A stretch of DNA of 64,000 nt from Aliidiomarina sedimenti (GCF_003986955.1 NZ_PIPN01000001.1:186001-250000), one strand, 5' to 3'. Positions 1-9,651 are shown, counted from the first letter of the stretch. The notes: generated by a model from the letters alone, not told the origin. A program made the numbers and translations.

Positions 1-326
1 TGCATCACTGTAATCTGACAGAGCATGCGCTGCATGCTATCTAAAGATTCGATTCGAAGCCCGGCATATGCCGGGCTTTTTATTGCGCGAAAACTTATTT
101 ATAATAATTTTTCAACATATCAACGGCACGCGTTATGGATAACAGGCAAACTTCTCAATTCCCTTCGGATCAGGCAAGTTTTTGGCATGGCAATCGCTAT
201 GTCTTCAGTTACCAAAACCACAGCATTGAACTTTGGACTTCAAGCTTTACTGTCGATTTAGATATACCCATGAGCTGAGCAGAATGATTAACTCAGAACG
301 TTAGAGAAGACAGAAGAGGACGTATC
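1..326. other. Non-coding start of window
   Basis: No convincing gene is seen here. A 78-residue open frame on plus (25-261) runs straight through the terminator hairpin at 57-81 and has no recognisable features, so I treat it as chance. The first 56 bases may be the 3' untranslated tail of a gene lying before the window. Bases about 300-326 form the upstream region of the small membrane gene that starts at 327. Confidence 0.5.
57..81 (+). terminator. Rho-independent terminator
   Basis: A perfect 9-bp stem (57-65 with 70-78) with a 4-base loop is followed by a T run. It would end transcription entering from outside the left edge of the window. Confidence 0.75.
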
Positions 327-530
327 ATGCAAACAAATTCGGTAACAGTAAACGTCATGTTTTGGCTCTTACGGGTAGCGGTCTATGTGGCGATAGCCTA
401 CGGGCTGGGGTTCCTAATGGGATCTTTTACCGATGTTCCGGCAGTCATAACTGGGGTGGTCATTGGTGCGATATTTGTGAGCGTATGGTTGTGGCGCGAA
501 CGGCGGTCTGTTGCACGGGCGGAGGCTTAA
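327..530 (+). CDS. Small two-helix membrane protein
   Basis: This 67-residue protein has two hydrophobic stretches, roughly residues 9-30 and 38-56, separated by a short polar turn, and ends in an Arg-rich tail that should lie in the cytoplasm. An AGAGGA-type ribosome site lies about 8 bases before the ATG. I do not recognise a family. The next gene starts 105 bases downstream on the same strand and is also a membrane protein, so the two may be cotranscribed. The hydrophobic pattern and ribosome site support a real gene; function is unknown. Confidence 0.6.
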   Translation: MQTNSVTVNVMFWLLRVAVYVAIAYGLGFLMGSFTDVPAVITGVVIGAIFVSVWLWRERRSVARAEA

Positions 531-634
531 GGCAACTTGCGGGAATAACATCGGCCGCCAGTCGAAATGACTTTTATCTTCAACGAAATTATGGTTTCAT
601 TAACTTTCAATAATAAAAACAAGGAACTAGCAAC

Positions 635-1090
635 ATGTCTCAATTCGAAGGAAAATTTGGTCCAGCCGTTGTTCAGGCGTTGATCCTTTGTGTAGTGCGC
701 TTTTTTACCATTCCATGGAAAATCTGGAAAGGGGCGGTATTTCGTTTAGCTGCATTGCGCAATATGAGCGACGAAGACAAAAGCGTGGCCGAAACGTCTG
801 AGTTCCCGGTGTTTGACTGGTTCAGAACCGCATGGGACGGGATTATTTTCCTATCGTGGCCGGTCGCGATCATTATTGCTGTGTTAGCGTTTCTGGGGGG
901 GCTGTTTAACGGGTATGGTTCGTATGCGTTAGGTGGTGCCGTAGCAACCTTAGTCTATGCCTATTTCGCTGTGATTCTGATGTCACTGATGAAAGAGAGC
1001 CTGATCTTAATTCTGACGATCGCGCTGAATGTCGAACGCATTAATGCGAAGACTCCAGGCGTGAAAACTGCAAATTCAGAGAGTGAATAA
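635..1090 (+). CDS. Hypothetical inner-membrane protein
   Basis: The protein has 151 residues. A hydrophobic N-terminal segment (about 10-30) is followed by a polar, acidic stretch, and then two strong membrane helices (about 68-90 and 96-120). An AAGGA ribosome site sits 8 bases before the ATG, and a strong terminator lies 50 bases after the stop, so this is a clear transcription unit end. I cannot assign a family; a resemblance to small multi-pass DUF proteins of Alteromonadales is only an impression. Confidence 0.65.
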   Translation: MSQFEGKFGPAVVQALILCVVRFFTIPWKIWKGAVFRLAALRNMSDEDKSVAETSEFPVFDWFRTAWDGIIFLSWPVAIIIAVLAFLGGLFNGYGSYALGGAVATLVYAYFAVILMSLMKESLILILTIALNVERINAKTPGVKTANSESE

Positions 1091-1138
1091 ACGGGTTGCA
1101 GAAAGACTGAGTGTTGCTCGGACTTTCTGAATCCAGTT

Positions 1139-1171
1139 AAAAATACCCGCCTGTATGGCGGGTATTTTTTT
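1139..1171. terminator. Bidirectional terminator between convergent genes
   Basis: An 11-bp stem (1141-1151 with 1157-1167) has a T run on its right and an A run on its left. It can therefore serve both the plus-strand membrane gene ending at 1090 and the minus-strand permease gene ending at 1193. Confidence 0.85.
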
Positions 1172-1192
1172 GTCTGGCAAAAGCTAAACCGG

Positions 1193-2242
1193 TTAGCGGT
1201 CGTCGCTCTCGAAGTCGTTTGAAAAGATGTTCCATAAGGTAACGAAAAGAGCGGTCAGGATAGGGCCAATAATAAAGCCATGGATGCCGAAAATGCTCAA
1301 CCCGCCGAGAATCGACAGCAGGATTAACCAGTCTGGAAGGCGAATATCGCGCCCGACCAAAAGTGGACGCAATATATTGTCGACCAGCCCGATAATGACA
1401 GCACCAAAAATGAGCAGAATGACGCCCTGCATGATCTCGCCGCTAAACAGCAGGTAGGCCGCTATTGGACCCCATACCAGAAACGAGCCCAATGCGGGAA
1501 CCAGTGACAGGATACCTATTAACACACCCAGGAACAGCGCCCCCGGAATACCCAGGATAGCCAGAATAGCCCAGCCTAAAATGCCTTCGACCGCCGCTAC
1601 AATAAAAGTGCTTTTAAAGGTGGCCCGGGTTACTTTTACGAAGCGATCTGACAATTTATCTTCACGCCCTTCACCTAGCGGAATGGCATTGCGTACGGCC
1701 TGAGTGATTTTCTCGCCGTCGCGGAAAAAGAAAAACGTCAGATACAGCATAACGCCCATGCTGACCAGAAAATGAAAGGTACTTCGACCCAGCTTAAATG
1801 CCTCCTGGGCGATGTACTGACTGGAGGATGAAAGCGTGTCACTGAGACGTTGCCCGAGATCGCTGGCATTGAGGTCATACCGATTCATGAGCTCAGGTAC
1901 GATAGGCAGATTTTCTTCGATATATTGCTGAATCACCTCACCATCAATGTCGCCCTGATCAAAACTCTGATAGATATCGTTGGCCTGGCTTACAATCTGG
2001 AAGGTAATCAGGGTCAGCGGTACGACCACGATTAACACCGCAAGGGACAGCGTTAGCACAGCCGCCAACGAGCGTTTCTCCTTAAGCTTTTGACACAGCC
2101 AGTGGTAAATTGGGTAGAAAAGCACAGCGAGGGCGATGGCCCAGAAAATCGCGCCCCAGAAAGGGCCAAGCATAAGGAAAAAGGCACCTGTTACGACACC
2201 CAGTAACAGTAAAAAGAAACGTTTTTCTAGCGGTCGTTGCAT
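1193..2242 (-). CDS. AI-2E family transporter (PerM/YdiK-like)
   Basis: This 349-residue protein has the layout of the AI-2E transporter family (PF01594): two adjacent N-terminal helices (about 8-45), a third at 60-85, a long soluble segment, and a C-terminal group of four or five helices with Gly/Pro-rich motifs such as SLVPALGSF and the closing IHGFIIGPILTALF. Members are inner-membrane exporters or permeases; substrates of most are unproven, and some act on autoinducer-2 or Na+/H+. It stands alone, divergent from the alcohol dehydrogenase gene. The family call is firm; the substrate is unknown. Confidence 0.88.
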   Translation of the reverse strand: MQRPLEKRFFLLLLGVVTGAFFLMLGPFWGAIFWAIALAVLFYPIYHWLCQKLKEKRSLAAVLTLSLAVLIVVVPLTLITFQIVSQANDIYQSFDQGDIDGEVIQQYIEENLPIVPELMNRYDLNASDLGQRLSDTLSSSSQYIAQEAFKLGRSTFHFLVSMGVMLYLTFFFFRDGEKITQAVRNAIPLGEGREDKLSDRFVKVTRATFKSTFIVAAVEGILGWAILAILGIPGALFLGVLIGILSLVPALGSFLVWGPIAAYLLFSGEIMQGVILLIFGAVIIGLVDNILRPLLVGRDIRLPDWLILLSILGGLSIFGIHGFIIGPILTALFVTLWNIFSNDFESDDR

Positions 2243-2352
2243 TCTGTCCTAGCCTGTTGAAATGACGAATAAAACATAGCATAGCAGTTGATCGCGAAAA
2301 GGTTGTAAAACTGATACTGTCGTAGTTATCGAGTTTTTCCGGGGACACACAG

Positions 2353-3627
2353 ATGAAGGCTGCATTCAGGCAATGGCCATTGCGCGCATATATGCAGGTA
2401 TTCAAGGGCGTTATTAAGATCCTGCCATTTCGCTGGCCAACGGTTCATGAAGGGGAAAATGCCACCAGCACGCTGATTGATGAAATAGCGAATGCGGGGT
2501 ATCAACGGATTCTGCTGGTGACTGATCAGGCCGTGCAGGGACTTGGGTTGACCACTTTGGTCCTTGAGGCCGCTGCGGCGCGCAATTTGCAGCTAACCGT
2601 GTATGCGAACGTCACCTCAGATCCCACTATTGAACTTATCACGGCGGCGGTGGATGAAGTTCGTGAACTGAAGGCAGAGGCGATTATTGCGGTAGGCGGC
2701 GGTTCGGTGCTGGATGCGGCTAAGATGATTGGCGCACTGTTGAAAACCAAACAGCCAATTACCAAACTGGTTGGTTTATTCAAAGTTCGCAAGGGTATGT
2801 TGCCGCTGTATGCGGTGCCCACAACGGCAGGCACAGGCTCGGAAGCAACCGTTGCCGCCGTTGTGTCAGACCCGCGCAAAATGCGCAAGTTATCGATTCT
2901 TGACCTTAAGCTGATGCCAACGGCGGTCGCTCTGGACCCGGCAATGACGATTGGTTTGCCACCAGCAATCACGGCTGCCACAGGGCTGGATGCGTTGACC
3001 CATGCGATTGAGGCCTATTTGTCGCGTAATGCGTTACTGCGCACAGACGAACTGGCGCTTCAGGCAGCACGCCTGATTAACAGCTGGCTGCCGAAGGCTT
3101 ACGCAAAAGGAGACAACCTGGAAGCGCGGCAACAGATGGCAAAAGCCGCCATGTACGCGGGTCAGGCCTTTACTCAGGCCGGTGTCGGCTATGTGCATGC
3201 GATCGCCCATAATCTGGGTGCGCGATACCACATCCCGCATGGGCTGGCGAATGCGATGCTGTTACCAACCGTGCTGGAGTTTTCGAAACCGGCTTGCAGC
3301 AGGCGTATGGCAGATCTTAGCAGGGCGATGGGGTTAAATAGCGCAGACGGGCGCACTGATGATGATGCACTGGCAGATGCGCTGATAGAACGGGTACGCC
3401 AGCTCAATCAGCGGTTCGCTATTCCCGGTTACATTGAGCAGTTACGCGAACAGGATATTGCGTCCATTATCCGCGCCGCACGCAGTGAAGCTCGTTTTAC
3501 CTACGCAGTGCCGCGTTACATTAATCAACAGCAAGGCGAGGCGCTGTTGCGTTCGTTGCTGCCGGGTTCTGCAAGCAACGATGCGGCTAATACTGCAACT
3601 GAGGATGCTACGACGGATTCAGCTTAA
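2353..3627 (+). CDS. Iron-containing alcohol dehydrogenase
   Basis: The 424-residue protein is a group III (iron-dependent) alcohol dehydrogenase, expected to interconvert alcohols and aldehydes with NAD(P) in the cytoplasm. Visible are the nucleotide-binding GGGSVLDAAK, the family signature PTTAGTGSEAT, and the metal ligands: Asp and His in GLDALTHAIEAY and the two His of VHAIAHNLGARYHIPHG. It carries about 20 extra N-terminal residues and a 25-residue Ala/Thr-rich C-terminal tail compared with typical members of about 385 residues. The stop overlaps the convergent ychJ-like gene. The physiological substrate cannot be told from sequence. Confidence 0.9.
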   Translation: MKAAFRQWPLRAYMQVFKGVIKILPFRWPTVHEGENATSTLIDEIANAGYQRILLVTDQAVQGLGLTTLVLEAAAARNLQLTVYANVTSDPTIELITAAVDEVRELKAEAIIAVGGGSVLDAAKMIGALLKTKQPITKLVGLFKVRKGMLPLYAVPTTAGTGSEATVAAVVSDPRKMRKLSILDLKLMPTAVALDPAMTIGLPPAITAATGLDALTHAIEAYLSRNALLRTDELALQAARLINSWLPKAYAKGDNLEARQQMAKAAMYAGQAFTQAGVGYVHAIAHNLGARYHIPHGLANAMLLPTVLEFSKPACSRRMADLSRAMGLNSADGRTDDDALADALIERVRQLNQRFAIPGYIEQLREQDIASIIRAARSEARFTYAVPRYINQQQGEALLRSLLPGSASNDAANTATEDATTDSA

Positions 3628-4005
3628 ACGGTGGTAGTCGGTGTCGCCGTCGAGATACAACCATTGCCCGTTTACCTGGCTAAAACGCGAGACTTCTTCG
3701 AGCATGGCAAGACTACCATCGGCTTCTTTGCAAAAGGCACGGAAGTGAACGGTTCCACTATTGCCGGTTGGCTTTGGGGCACTGATAATTTCCAGTTTTA
3801 GCCATTGCGTGTTGTCAGCCGCCTGGATGGCGCTGGGCCGGGTCGACGGATGCCAGCTATGTTGCAGATAGGCGTCGTCACCGATGGCAAAAGCACTGTA
3901 GCGTGAGCGCATCAGTAGTTCCGGGGTCGCGGCCGGCTGGCCCTGGTGCACGGGTTGGCAGCATTCAGCGTAGCTGCGTTCGCTACCACAATAGCAAGCT
4001 GTCAT
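3619..4005 (-). CDS. YchJ family SEC-C motif protein
   Basis: I place the start at the internal ATG at 4005, giving 128 residues beginning MTACYCGSERSYAECC. This puts the zinc-binding SEC-C motif (CxC...CC) at the N-terminus, as in YchJ/UPF0225 proteins; the longer frame from 4092 adds 29 unrelated residues. After the motif comes an NTF2-like fold region containing SRYSAFAIGDDAYLQHSWH. The function is unknown; zinc binding is inferred from the cysteines. Its 3' end overlaps the end of the convergent alcohol dehydrogenase gene by 9 bases. Confidence 0.85.
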   Translation of the reverse strand: MTACYCGSERSYAECCQPVHQGQPAATPELLMRSRYSAFAIGDDAYLQHSWHPSTRPSAIQAADNTQWLKLEIISAPKPTGNSGTVHFRAFCKEADGSLAMLEEVSRFSQVNGQWLYLDGDTDYHRLS

Positions 4006-4123
4006 AATAAAACCTGAATAAAGGGAGTGAAATTGCAAGCGAGCTGGCGAGTCTAGCATGCTATACTCGCGCCGCCGAATTTTAAGGCTCACTCAAGACT
4101 CAATCAAAAAAGGGACCCTGACC

Positions 4124-4549
4124 ATGCGTGTATGTGGCGTTGAAATAAAAAGCAACGAAGCGATTATTTGCCTTTTAAACAAAGAGGACGGCCTGTTTGA
4201 TATTCCTGACTGCCGCCAGGTGCGCTTTCAGTTGGTAAAAGATCAGGAGGCTGACAATATTCGTCACTTTCAGTTTACCTTTGCCAAGTTTCTGCAGGAC
4301 TACAAAGTTGAGCAGGTCGTTATCCGCGAGCGCGCCCAGAAAGGTAAGTTTGCCGGTGCCGCGGTAGGGTTCAAAATTGAAGCGGCCATTCAGCTGATTG
4401 AAAACATCGATGTGAGTCTGCTTAAGGCAACTGAGCAGAAAGAAAAACTGAAACGTAATCCGATACCGGTTGATTTCGCCGATACCGGCCTTAAAAAGTT
4501 TCAGGAAACTGCGTTCGAAGTGGCCTACGCCTCTCTGGCTTACCCATAG
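4124..4549 (+). CDS. DUF3010 family protein
   Basis: The ATG at 4124 has a good ribosome site (AAGGGA) and gives 141 residues starting MRVCGVEIKSNEA, which is how DUF3010 proteins of Vibrio, Shewanella and Idiomarina begin. The longer frame from 4058 is not needed. It is a small soluble protein with no known biochemical role; its N-terminal GVEIKSNEAIICLL is reminiscent of an RNase H-like strand pattern, which is only a suggestion. It is divergent from the ychJ-like gene and convergent with the methyltransferase gene. Confidence 0.8.
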   Translation: MRVCGVEIKSNEAIICLLNKEDGLFDIPDCRQVRFQLVKDQEADNIRHFQFTFAKFLQDYKVEQVVIRERAQKGKFAGAAVGFKIEAAIQLIENIDVSLLKATEQKEKLKRNPIPVDFADTGLKKFQETAFEVAYASLAYP

Positions 4550-4570
4550 GGCAAGCCTCAGGTACGGGCT

Positions 4571-5164
4571 TTAGCCTTTATAGAAGCGTAATAAGCGATT
4601 GTTAGCTGGCATCTGGTAATCCTGCAGATGGGTGAAGCCCTGGCTATGGGCGAGCTGCTGAACTTTCTCAATATCCCGAATCCCCATGCTTGCATCGCGG
4701 CTTTTCAGTGACTGGTCGAACAGCTCGTTGCTGCCGCTGGTGTACAGACCGCCATAATTAAACGGGCCGTAGATCCAGACAGAGCCGTGCTCGTTGAGAA
4801 GCGCAGGCAGGGTCTTAAAGAAACGAACCACCGTTGGCCAGCTCATAATATGCAGGGTATTTGCACTATAAACCAGATCAAAGCGACCGCTTATGATTTG
4901 CTGGCGATTGACGTCAAATGCCAAAGCAGCGGGCAGGTTTTCCAGCTGAGCTTCGCCAATACGAGCCTGTAAACCAGGCAGATTGGTTTCGACGTCGCTG
5001 CATTGCCAACGAATATGCGGCAGCTGCTGGGCAAAAAACTCGGCATGTTGGCCGCTGCCACTGCCCACTTCAAGCACCGATCCCGGCTCAGACAACGCCT
5101 TGCTAAGTATTTCAAAAATGGGGCGCTTGTTGTTTTCACAGGCTTGTGAAAAGGGCAATGACAT
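4571..5164 (-). CDS. DUF938 SAM-dependent methyltransferase
   Basis: The start chosen is the ATG at 5164 (MSLPFSQACENNKRPI), giving 197 residues, the usual length and N-terminus of DUF938 proteins. Motif I of class I methyltransferases is visible as VLEVGSGSGQHAEFF near residue 33, followed by a later SANTLHIMSW motif IV region. The protein should be cytoplasmic and bind S-adenosylmethionine; its methyl acceptor is unknown. It appears to be a single-gene unit. Confidence 0.85.
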   Translation of the reverse strand: MSLPFSQACENNKRPIFEILSKALSEPGSVLEVGSGSGQHAEFFAQQLPHIRWQCSDVETNLPGLQARIGEAQLENLPAALAFDVNRQQIISGRFDLVYSANTLHIMSWPTVVRFFKTLPALLNEHGSVWIYGPFNYGGLYTSGSNELFDQSLKSRDASMGIRDIEKVQQLAHSQGFTHLQDYQMPANNRLLRFYKG

Positions 5165-5443
5165 AGGAATCCTCGATAAAAACAGCAAACTTTTATAGGT
5201 ATTTTCATACTACAGAGGTGGCTTCAGATAACAAGCCGTTAACCACAGAATTGCGCTGGATTAAGCTATGTAACAGTTCTGCAATATTTGCCTGATGGAT
5301 TTCTGCACACCGTGTTTGGCCTGGGTTAAAAGCTCATCGCTCAACAACAAATTAGCGTTATATGATATAGCAAATAGATTCTGTTCTCCCCGTCGTCCAG
5401 TCTATAAACTGCGCGCAAATCACACATATAAAGGGAGCGCAGT

Positions 5444-6574
5444 ATGCAACGCGTATTCAAACTAGGATTGTTGAGTGGCCTTATGCTGGCAGGCTCGGCG
5501 GCACATGCAAATATCGAGTGGAGTGGCTTTGCCAATATTGGCGCCGGTTTCACCAGCGGAAGCGACGAGCAGGCATTTGGTTACGAAGACTCAGTGGACT
5601 TCAAACCAGATACTCTGTTTGCACTGCAGGGCCGTGCTGAACTGGCCGACGACCTGAGCATCACCACTCAGTTGATGTCACGTGGGGAAGATAACTTCGA
5701 CCTTGGTGTGGAATGGGCGTATCTGCAGTATCAAGTGAATGACGCCTGGACGGTCAACGCCGGTAAGCTTCGCTTACCCCTCTATAACTATTCGGATTCA
5801 CTCGATGTAGCCTATAGCTACCATTGGCTGCGCACGCCGCAGGCAGTGTACCGGGTACCCTTTGATAATTTCACCGGGGCGAGCGTCCAACACAATGCTT
5901 TTTTAGGCGACAGCATGCTGTCGACGCAGTTTATTGTCGGTAACTTCAATGACAGTGTCGAGGTGGCGGACTCGCAAGCGGAAACGGATCTTGAAAATCT
6001 GGTTGGGCTAAGTTCAAGTCTGAATTACCACAGCTGGACAGTGCGCGGCGGCTTCTTTTATAGCAGCGACGTGTCTGTCGAACTGCAGACACCGGAGTTT
6101 AACGGGTTGATGATGCAATTGAGCGGAGCTGGTTTCGCCTCACTGGCTGATGATCTGCGCGTTGACGAGCGTGAAGGAACCTTTGCCAGTATCGGTCTCA
6201 ACTTTGATAACTTTGACTGGGTATTTGCAAGTGAATACACCGAGCTTGAGGTACAGGACAGTTTCCTGGCGAAACAACGCTCGTTTTACGCCAGTTTAGG
6301 AAAGCGTTTTGGAAGCTGGATGCCTCACGTTACCTATGCAGGCACCCGCGATCAGCAGGCGGATTTTGCTCTAGCCACGCTGCCAGCACCATTGGCGCAA
6401 GGCGTTCAGCAATTAACGAGTAGCACCACTCAGCGTTCGAACATGACCTCGTTAGGTGTGCGCTATGACGTACGAGCGGGTGTTGCCTTTAAATTCGACG
6501 TAACACACGTTGATGATAAAGCACTGGATACCCGTTCCAATGTGGTGTCTTTTTCTGTCCAGACCGTATTTTAA
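5444..6574 (+). CDS. Outer-membrane porin-like protein
   Basis: This protein has 376 residues with a clear signal peptide (MQRVFKLGLLSGLMLAGSAAHA, cleaved after AHA) and then alternating amphipathic strands ending in a terminal Phe (VVSFSVQTVF), the outer-membrane barrel signature. An early strand reads WAYLQYQVNDAWTVNAGKLRLP, the pattern of OprP/porin-like barrels. It is followed after 12 bases by a periplasmic phosphate-binding-like protein, so the pair may serve uptake or sensing of an anion such as phosphate; that role is inference from the neighbour. A ribosome site (AAGGGAG) precedes the ATG. Confidence 0.8.
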   Translation: MQRVFKLGLLSGLMLAGSAAHANIEWSGFANIGAGFTSGSDEQAFGYEDSVDFKPDTLFALQGRAELADDLSITTQLMSRGEDNFDLGVEWAYLQYQVNDAWTVNAGKLRLPLYNYSDSLDVAYSYHWLRTPQAVYRVPFDNFTGASVQHNAFLGDSMLSTQFIVGNFNDSVEVADSQAETDLENLVGLSSSLNYHSWTVRGGFFYSSDVSVELQTPEFNGLMMQLSGAGFASLADDLRVDEREGTFASIGLNFDNFDWVFASEYTELEVQDSFLAKQRSFYASLGKRFGSWMPHVTYAGTRDQQADFALATLPAPLAQGVQQLTSSTTQRSNMTSLGVRYDVRAGVAFKFDVTHVDDKALDTRSNVVSFSVQTVF

Positions 6575-6586
6575 GGAGCGACTACT

Positions 6587-6988
6587 ATGTTGAAGTTAAT
6601 TAAAGTCACCTTGCTTGGTACTGCACTGGCGTGGGCAATCACAAGTTTTCCTGCTATGGCACAAGGCGGTGCGGTTATCAGCCAAAGCGAAATCGATTCA
6701 GCCCGGGTCACCCGTATTTACATGGGGCAGTCGCGGGAACTGATTGCTGTTAATCAGCAAGAGGGTTCAGCGGTACGTCAGGCTTTTGAAGCCAACGTCA
6801 TTGGGCGTTCTGCAGAGCAGATCAAAGCGCACTGGTCACGTTTAGTCTTTACCGGCCGCGCTGCAGAGCTGCGCCAGGTCGAATCTGATGAGGCTGTGCT
6901 GGAATATGTTCGCTCGAATCCCGGCACCATTGGCTATATCAGCGATGCCAGCAAGGCGGACGATTTAAATATTCTGCTCGAATTCTAA
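6587..6988 (+). CDS. PstS-like periplasmic substrate-binding protein (short)
   Basis: The protein has 133 residues with a signal peptide cut near AMAQ. The body resembles the C-terminal half of phosphate-binding PstS: IYMGQSRELIAVNQQEGSAVRQAF, then IGYIS close to the end. At one third to one half of normal PstS length it is a known short class in Alteromonadales rather than an obvious truncation, since it has its own signal peptide, ribosome site and terminator. It forms an operon with the porin just upstream. Phosphate as ligand is inferred from the family. Confidence 0.75.
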   Translation: MLKLIKVTLLGTALAWAITSFPAMAQGGAVISQSEIDSARVTRIYMGQSRELIAVNQQEGSAVRQAFEANVIGRSAEQIKAHWSRLVFTGRAAELRQVESDEAVLEYVRSNPGTIGYISDASKADDLNILLEF

Positions 6989-7008
6989 GCCCGTTGCTAC
7001 GTTTATGA

Positions 7009-7041
7009 AAAGCCCGGTTGCGCTGCAGCCGGGCTTTTTTT
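7009..7041 (+). terminator. Rho-independent terminator
   Basis: A 9-bp GC-rich stem (7009-7017 with 7029-7037) followed by a T run closes the porin/PstS-like operon. Confidence 0.85.
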
Positions 7042-7156
7042 ATGCGCCGCTTCGTCTGGCCGGTCATGACATGGACAAAGCGACGCTGAAAAACTGTTAT
7101 TTTTGCGCTGGATGAGTACACTGATCGGTCTGTAACCACTAAGGATTCTGTTGCTC

Positions 7157-9616
7157 ATGCGTTTCTGCTACCTGTTCGCTATTTGTGCCTTGCTATTCGT
7201 CGGAGCGCCATCGTCTGCGCTCGCTCAGTCGACTGCGGACCTGGAGTCTCAGCTCGCTGACCTGCAAGCCTATTATGAGGAACTGAGTCAGGACCGGGTT
7301 GATTTAGAGGCGCAATACGAGGTGTTGCAGGGAAGCCGCATGCTTCACCAAATTCTACAAGAGCAGCGAGCCAGCGTACGTGACGTCAGGACTCAGGACT
7401 TTGAAGAGTTGCTGGCCCAGCTCCGGCTCGACTTGTTTCACGTCCAGCGCGAACTGAGGGAGCCGGATCTGGAACAAATCCAGCGCGACGAATTAGAAGC
7501 AAGCCTGACTGAGCTGGAAAGCGATATCCGTTTACTGGTCGACTTTATGCAGGTGCAGGGGCGTTTAACGACCGAGTTAACCGCGTTTGAAAATACGCTC
7601 GCTGATTACCTGTTTTGGACCCCCAGCAACCGGGCGATGGAGTGGCAGTGGTTTAGTCAGTTTCCGGCCCATGTTTCGGCTCAGGCTGTGCGAATCTACC
7701 AGGCGCTGAGTCAGTTAGTGACCCAGTTAAGCGTACAGATCACTCTGCTGATGGTTGCTTTTATTGTCCTCCTGTTGATTTTAGTGCTCAAACGACGCGC
7801 TATTTTGCTGCGCTTATCGCTATACAATAAGGATGTGGCGTCGAATTCAGTATCTTCACCTTGGTTGGTGCCCAGCGCGCTGTTGTTACATGGGTTACTG
7901 GTTGCCCCGTTATCCTTAGTGGTTTTAATTGCGGGGCAGTTTATCAATGCGCCTGTCGGCGATGATATATATCTGGATAAAGCGCTGAATGCCGTCGCCG
8001 GCTCACTGTTTATGATTAGTTTTCTCAGCAGAATACTGCGGCGTAATGGCTTTGCGAGTCTGTATTTTCGCTGGCAGGACGAGCAGTGCGCGGTCTTGCG
8101 CCGATTTATACTCGCCCTGGGCTGGGTTCTGGTGCCGTTAAGCTTCATTCTTGCTGTGGCCAGCCAGCAGACTACGCAACTAAGCCAGGACGTCATCGGT
8201 CAGCTGGTGCTATTTATAACCAGCTTGTATCTGATCGCAATCCTGCTCTCCCTATTTGCTAAGCTGCCCCCGCTGTATGGTTCTAAACTGACCCATCGTA
8301 CGGTTGCATCGGCCTTGTTGGTATTGCCAGTCATGTTGCTGATTATGGTATCCAGCGGGTATTACTACACAGCGCTGATGTTAAGTGGTTACTATCTGGC
8401 GACGTTCTATGTCATCAGCGTATGGATGCTTACTGCGGCGGGTGTCCAACGGGCCCTGGATTTTGCTTATGACCGGATGCAGGAACGTCAGTTGGCTCAG
8501 CAGGCCGTGGAGCGCGAGGTTGAGGCGGTACTAAAAGATCACGAAAATGCGGATGAAAAGCCGTTGCAGGCGCGCGCAAAAGACGAGGCACCACCGCTTG
8601 CCCGCTCAGAAGCAGATGCTCAGGGCGCGAAACAGCAGTCGCAGCGGCTGGCGCGCTTCGGCCTGATGGCACTATTTGCGTTTATTTTATACCAGGTATG
8701 GTCAGAAGCGACGATGGCACTGGATTATCTGGATACGCAGGTATTGTGGGAAGATGCAGACACTGGCGATAGCGCACTCAGTCTGGGTGGCTTGGTCAGT
8801 GCGGTGGTGATTGCGTTGGTCGGCCTGGTGCTAGTGCGCAACTTGCCTGGCTTACTTGAGATGACGGTATTATCTCGCCTGCAATTGCAGATGGGGACTG
8901 CGTATGCGGTCACCTCGCTGGTCAATTACGTGGTCATCAGCATTGCGGTCGTCACCTTCCTGGCTTCACTCGGGGTACGCTGGGATCAATTGCAGTGGTT
9001 AGCAGCGGGGCTGACGGTGGGCCTTGGGTTTGGATTGCAGGAAATTTTCGGTAATTTCATCTCCGGTTTGATTTTATTTTTCGAACGCCCGTTGCGGGTA
9101 GGCGATATTGTTACCCTGGACACCTTGTCTGGCCGCGTGAGCCAGATTCGAATACGGGCGACCGTGATAACCGACTTTGATCGCCGCGACATTGTGGTAC
9201 CAAACCGACAGTTCATCACCGGCCAGTTTGTAAACTGGTCGCTGAGCAACACCATTACCCGCTTAACCATTAAAGTAGGTGTGGCGTATGGCTCAGATCT
9301 GGATAAAACCCGGGAGATCTTACTGGCGATAGGGCAAGACGAAGAGCGCGTACTTGATGACCCCGAACCTACGGTGTTGTTCATGCAATTTGGCGCTTCA
9401 ACGCTCGATCACGAGTTGCGGGTGCATGTCGAGGATTTAGCCGAGCGGATGCCGACCATTGATGCTCTGAACCGGGAAATTGATCGTCGCTTTAAAGCCG
9501 CTGGCATAGAGGTCGCGTTTAATCAGATTGACGTCCATTTTCGCAATGAACTCGGTATCGAGCGACAGGTTGGAGCGGTCGACAGTAGCCCGAAAGACGA
9601 GGACCAAGCGAAGTAA
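7157..9616 (+). CDS. Mechanosensitive ion channel of the MscS family (large, MscM/MscK-like)
   Basis: The protein has 819 residues from the ATG at 7157; I prefer this to the TTG two codons earlier because the AAGGAT site then has normal spacing. After a signal peptide comes a periplasmic coiled-coil region (about 25-160), then about eight membrane helices, a charged cytoplasmic insert (about 430-500), and the MscS core: pore helix with GLTVGLGFGLQEIFGNFISG followed by FFERPLRVGDIV and the beta domain. Such channels release solutes when turgor rises. It is shorter than E. coli MscK or MscM (about 1100 residues), having a reduced N-terminal region. It stands as a single gene. Confidence 0.9.
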   Translation: MRFCYLFAICALLFVGAPSSALAQSTADLESQLADLQAYYEELSQDRVDLEAQYEVLQGSRMLHQILQEQRASVRDVRTQDFEELLAQLRLDLFHVQRELREPDLEQIQRDELEASLTELESDIRLLVDFMQVQGRLTTELTAFENTLADYLFWTPSNRAMEWQWFSQFPAHVSAQAVRIYQALSQLVTQLSVQITLLMVAFIVLLLILVLKRRAILLRLSLYNKDVASNSVSSPWLVPSALLLHGLLVAPLSLVVLIAGQFINAPVGDDIYLDKALNAVAGSLFMISFLSRILRRNGFASLYFRWQDEQCAVLRRFILALGWVLVPLSFILAVASQQTTQLSQDVIGQLVLFITSLYLIAILLSLFAKLPPLYGSKLTHRTVASALLVLPVMLLIMVSSGYYYTALMLSGYYLATFYVISVWMLTAAGVQRALDFAYDRMQERQLAQQAVEREVEAVLKDHENADEKPLQARAKDEAPPLARSEADAQGAKQQSQRLARFGLMALFAFILYQVWSEATMALDYLDTQVLWEDADTGDSALSLGGLVSAVVIALVGLVLVRNLPGLLEMTVLSRLQLQMGTAYAVTSLVNYVVISIAVVTFLASLGVRWDQLQWLAAGLTVGLGFGLQEIFGNFISGLILFFERPLRVGDIVTLDTLSGRVSQIRIRATVITDFDRRDIVVPNRQFITGQFVNWSLSNTITRLTIKVGVAYGSDLDKTREILLAIGQDEERVLDDPEPTVLFMQFGASTLDHELRVHVEDLAERMPTIDALNREIDRRFKAAGIEVAFNQIDVHFRNELGIERQVGAVDSSPKDEDQAK

Positions 9617-9651
9617 GCCGGCACTCGTTGCGGACTACCGGCTTCCGGCGA

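Noticed and set aside
44-62. TTCGATTC-like stretch suggesting the end of a tRNA
   Set aside because: There is no acceptor stem or CCA, and the bases form the terminator instead.
25-261. 78-residue open frame on plus
   Set aside because: It spans the terminator at 57-81 and has no recognisable feature or ribosome site.
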